Below are positions 5,533 to 6,896 of a stretch of 6,896 bases of DNA, one piece after another. Under the pieces are notes generated by a model. The model was not told the DNA's origin and did no database searches. It saw only the letters and a program-made list of their open reading frames with translations. Origin of the DNA: Chloroflexota bacterium. GTDB lineage: Bacteria; Chloroflexota; Anaerolineae; Promineifilales; Promineifilaceae. Location: NCBI GenBank assembly GCA_003519205.1, contig DOXE01000170.1:1282-8177 (forward strand). Reading direction: 5' to 3'. The position numbers were made by a program, and so were the translations under genes. Each line of letters opens with the position of its first letter. Positions within the stretch are counted from its first letter, which is position 1.

Positions 5533-6896
5533 ATGACTGATACGACCATAGAGATTCAAGAGACTTCTGAGGGACAACCCGTTCCAGATGATATGGATCC
5601 AGTTGAGGACGCTACAGTTGCGCTGGATGAAAAATTTCCGGGTGAAATAACTCCTGATTCAAGGGAGCGATTTTCCGGGTTAATTGTATCGCCTGAACGA
5701 TTAGTGGAGATAGCCGAGTATCTGCGTGATGATTTAGGCTTTAACTATTTATCGAGCGTGACCGGTGTTGATCTGATCGAAGACAACCAGATGGAGGTGG
5801 TCTATCACACGTACAGCATACAAAAAGGTGGTGGTGCAATTGTTCTAAAGGTACAGGTAGACCGGGATGATCCAGTCGTCCCAACGTTGGTTCCAGTCTG
5901 GCCTGGCGCAGATTTTCAGGAAAGGGAGATCTGGGATTTATTTGGAATTCGATTTGAAGGCCACCCTGATCTCAGAAGAATTTTGATGTGGGAGGGATTC
6001 GAAGGGCATCCAATGCGCAAGGATTGGAAAGAGCCTTTCTTTGAATCCGAAGAAAAACCATTCGGAAGCCGCTGGCCTGGAGGAAATGTCTCAAGAGCCG
6101 AAGAACACAATCCTTTCGGTAAGAATGTCCAATATCCTTCAGGTTGGTTGCCTGACGGTGTAGAATTTGAAGTCGATACGGAACTATATGCTGGCGTAAC
6201 AGTAACTCGTGATGCTACACCCGGACTGAAAACCGACAAGGTGACCGTCAATTTAGGACCACAGCACCCATCAACTCATGGTGTATTCAGGATGGTAGTG
6301 ACACTGGATGGCGAAACAGTTGTTGAGCTGAAACCGGTGATGGGATATTTACACCGCAATCACGAGAAAATTGGGGAACGAAATTCTTTTATCATGAATA
6401 TCCCCTATACTGATCGTCTCGATTATTTATGTTCCATGTCGAATAATCATGGTTATGTTCTCGCTGTCGAAAAGTTATTAGATGCTACGGTCCCAGAAAG
6501 GGCTGAGTGGATACGCATCCTCATGGTGGAACTTACCCGATTTGTAAACCATGCCTGGGCGCTTGGATTTTTACTTAACGACCTGGGAGCATTACAGACA
6601 CCGATGTTGTATCTATATATCGAGCGCGAGCTTGTCCTAGATTTCTTCGAGGCCACTGCTGGTTCGCGTATGATGTGTAACTATATGAGATTTGGCGGTC
6701 TGGCTTATGACCTTCCAGAAATGGTGCGCGATCAACCAACAATGGAATTTTTGCAAGAGTTAATCCATGAAAGATTGCCCAAGGCCTTGGAGCAGCTAGA
6801 CACCTATATTACAAATAATGAAATCGTACGCACCCGTTGTATAGGTGTTGGTGTACTTACACCAGAGGACGCAATTGCTTACAGTACGGCCGGCCC
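5533..6896 (+). CDS. nuoCD: Fused NADH-quinone oxidoreductase subunits C and D (3' end beyond the window)
   Basis: A single frame, read by hand, runs from the ATG at 5533 for 454 codons to the right edge without a stop and joins two complex I subunits. Residues 1-34 are an acidic, probably flexible lead. The NuoC domain follows, with LGFNYLSSVTGVD, WPGADFQEREIWDLFGIRFEGHPDLRRIL (about 122-150) and GHPMRKDW. A polar linker of about 60 residues leads into the NuoD domain with NLGPQHPSTHG (240-250), GYLHRNHEKIGERN and DRLDYLCSMSNNHGY (from about 295). H249 and Y298 correspond, by my alignment with Thermus Nqo4, to His38 and Tyr87 of the quinone site. The frame is continuous across the linker, so this is a real fusion and not a frameshift artefact. 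NuoC-NuoD fusions are known from E. coli and others. The missing part should be roughly the last third to half of NuoD. It acts in the peripheral arm next to NuoB. Confidence 0.95.
   Translation, partial: MTDTTIEIQETSEGQPVPDDMDPVEDATVALDEKFPGEITPDSRERFSGLIVSPERLVEIAEYLRDDLGFNYLSSVTGVDLIEDNQMEVVYHTYSIQKGGGAIVLKVQVDRDDPVVPTLVPVWPGADFQEREIWDLFGIRFEGHPDLRRILMWEGFEGHPMRKDWKEPFFESEEKPFGSRWPGGNVSRAEEHNPFGKNVQYPSGWLPDGVEFEVDTELYAGVTVTRDATPGLKTDKVTVNLGPQHPSTHGVFRMVVTLDGETVVELKPVMGYLHRNHEKIGERNSFIMNIPYTDRLDYLCSMSNNHGYVLAVEKLLDATVPERAEWIRILMVELTRFVNHAWALGFLLNDLGALQTPMLYLYIERELVLDFFEATAGSRMMCNYMRFGGLAYDLPEMVRDQPTMEFLQELIHERLPKALEQLDTYITNNEIVRTRCIGVGVLTPEDAIAYSTAG

Noticed and set aside
5916..6251. Minus-strand frame of 111 codons
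   Set aside because: It is opposite nuoCD across the C/D linker; the plus-strand frame is continuous there and carries both domain signatures.

Overview
The window looks like a bacterial chromosome of moderate G+C with tightly packed genes and no mobile element, CRISPR array, rRNA or tRNA that I can see. The protein mix (a DUF3417-type alpha-glucan phosphorylase, a bacterial QTMAN/DUF3524 glycosyltransferase, IscX beside complex I genes and a fused NuoCD) reminds me most of Chloroflexota of the Anaerolineae/Caldilineae kind. That assignment is a low-confidence inference from protein style, not from a marker gene.

Left part, all on the minus strand (1-4442). Reading in the direction of transcription, a glycosyltransferase of the tRNA-queuosine mannosyltransferase family (4442-3240) comes first. 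After a 181-base gap with a good extended -10 promoter and a 12-bp palindrome comes an alpha-glucan phosphorylase (3058-917), which releases glucose-1-phosphate from glycogen or maltodextrin. Sixty-eight bases on is a small secreted four-cysteine protein of unknown function (848-519). Last is the N-terminal part of an unknown two-helix membrane protein that runs off the left edge (380 to <1), with its own extended -10 element.

Right part, plus strand (about 4510-6896). An AT-rich divergent intergenic region separates the glycosyltransferase from the start of a respiratory complex I operon. The operon begins with iscX (Fe-S assembly accessory protein, best start 4600), whose stop overlaps the start of nuoB by ATGA. 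nuoB is followed after 28 bases by a fused nuoC-nuoD reading frame that is still open at the right edge. nuoA, the usual gene before nuoB, is not between iscX and nuoB or upstream of iscX in this window.

How they fit together: NuoB carries the terminal [4Fe-4S] cluster N2, and NuoC and NuoD form the adjoining quinone-reducing arm of complex I. An Fe-S assembly helper coupled to nuoB suggests co-production of cofactor machinery and its client. The minus-strand genes are carbohydrate and tRNA-modification functions with no evident link to complex I. The most interesting points are the bacterial QTMAN homologue and the IscX-for-NuoA arrangement. I see no complete undescribed multi-gene system here.
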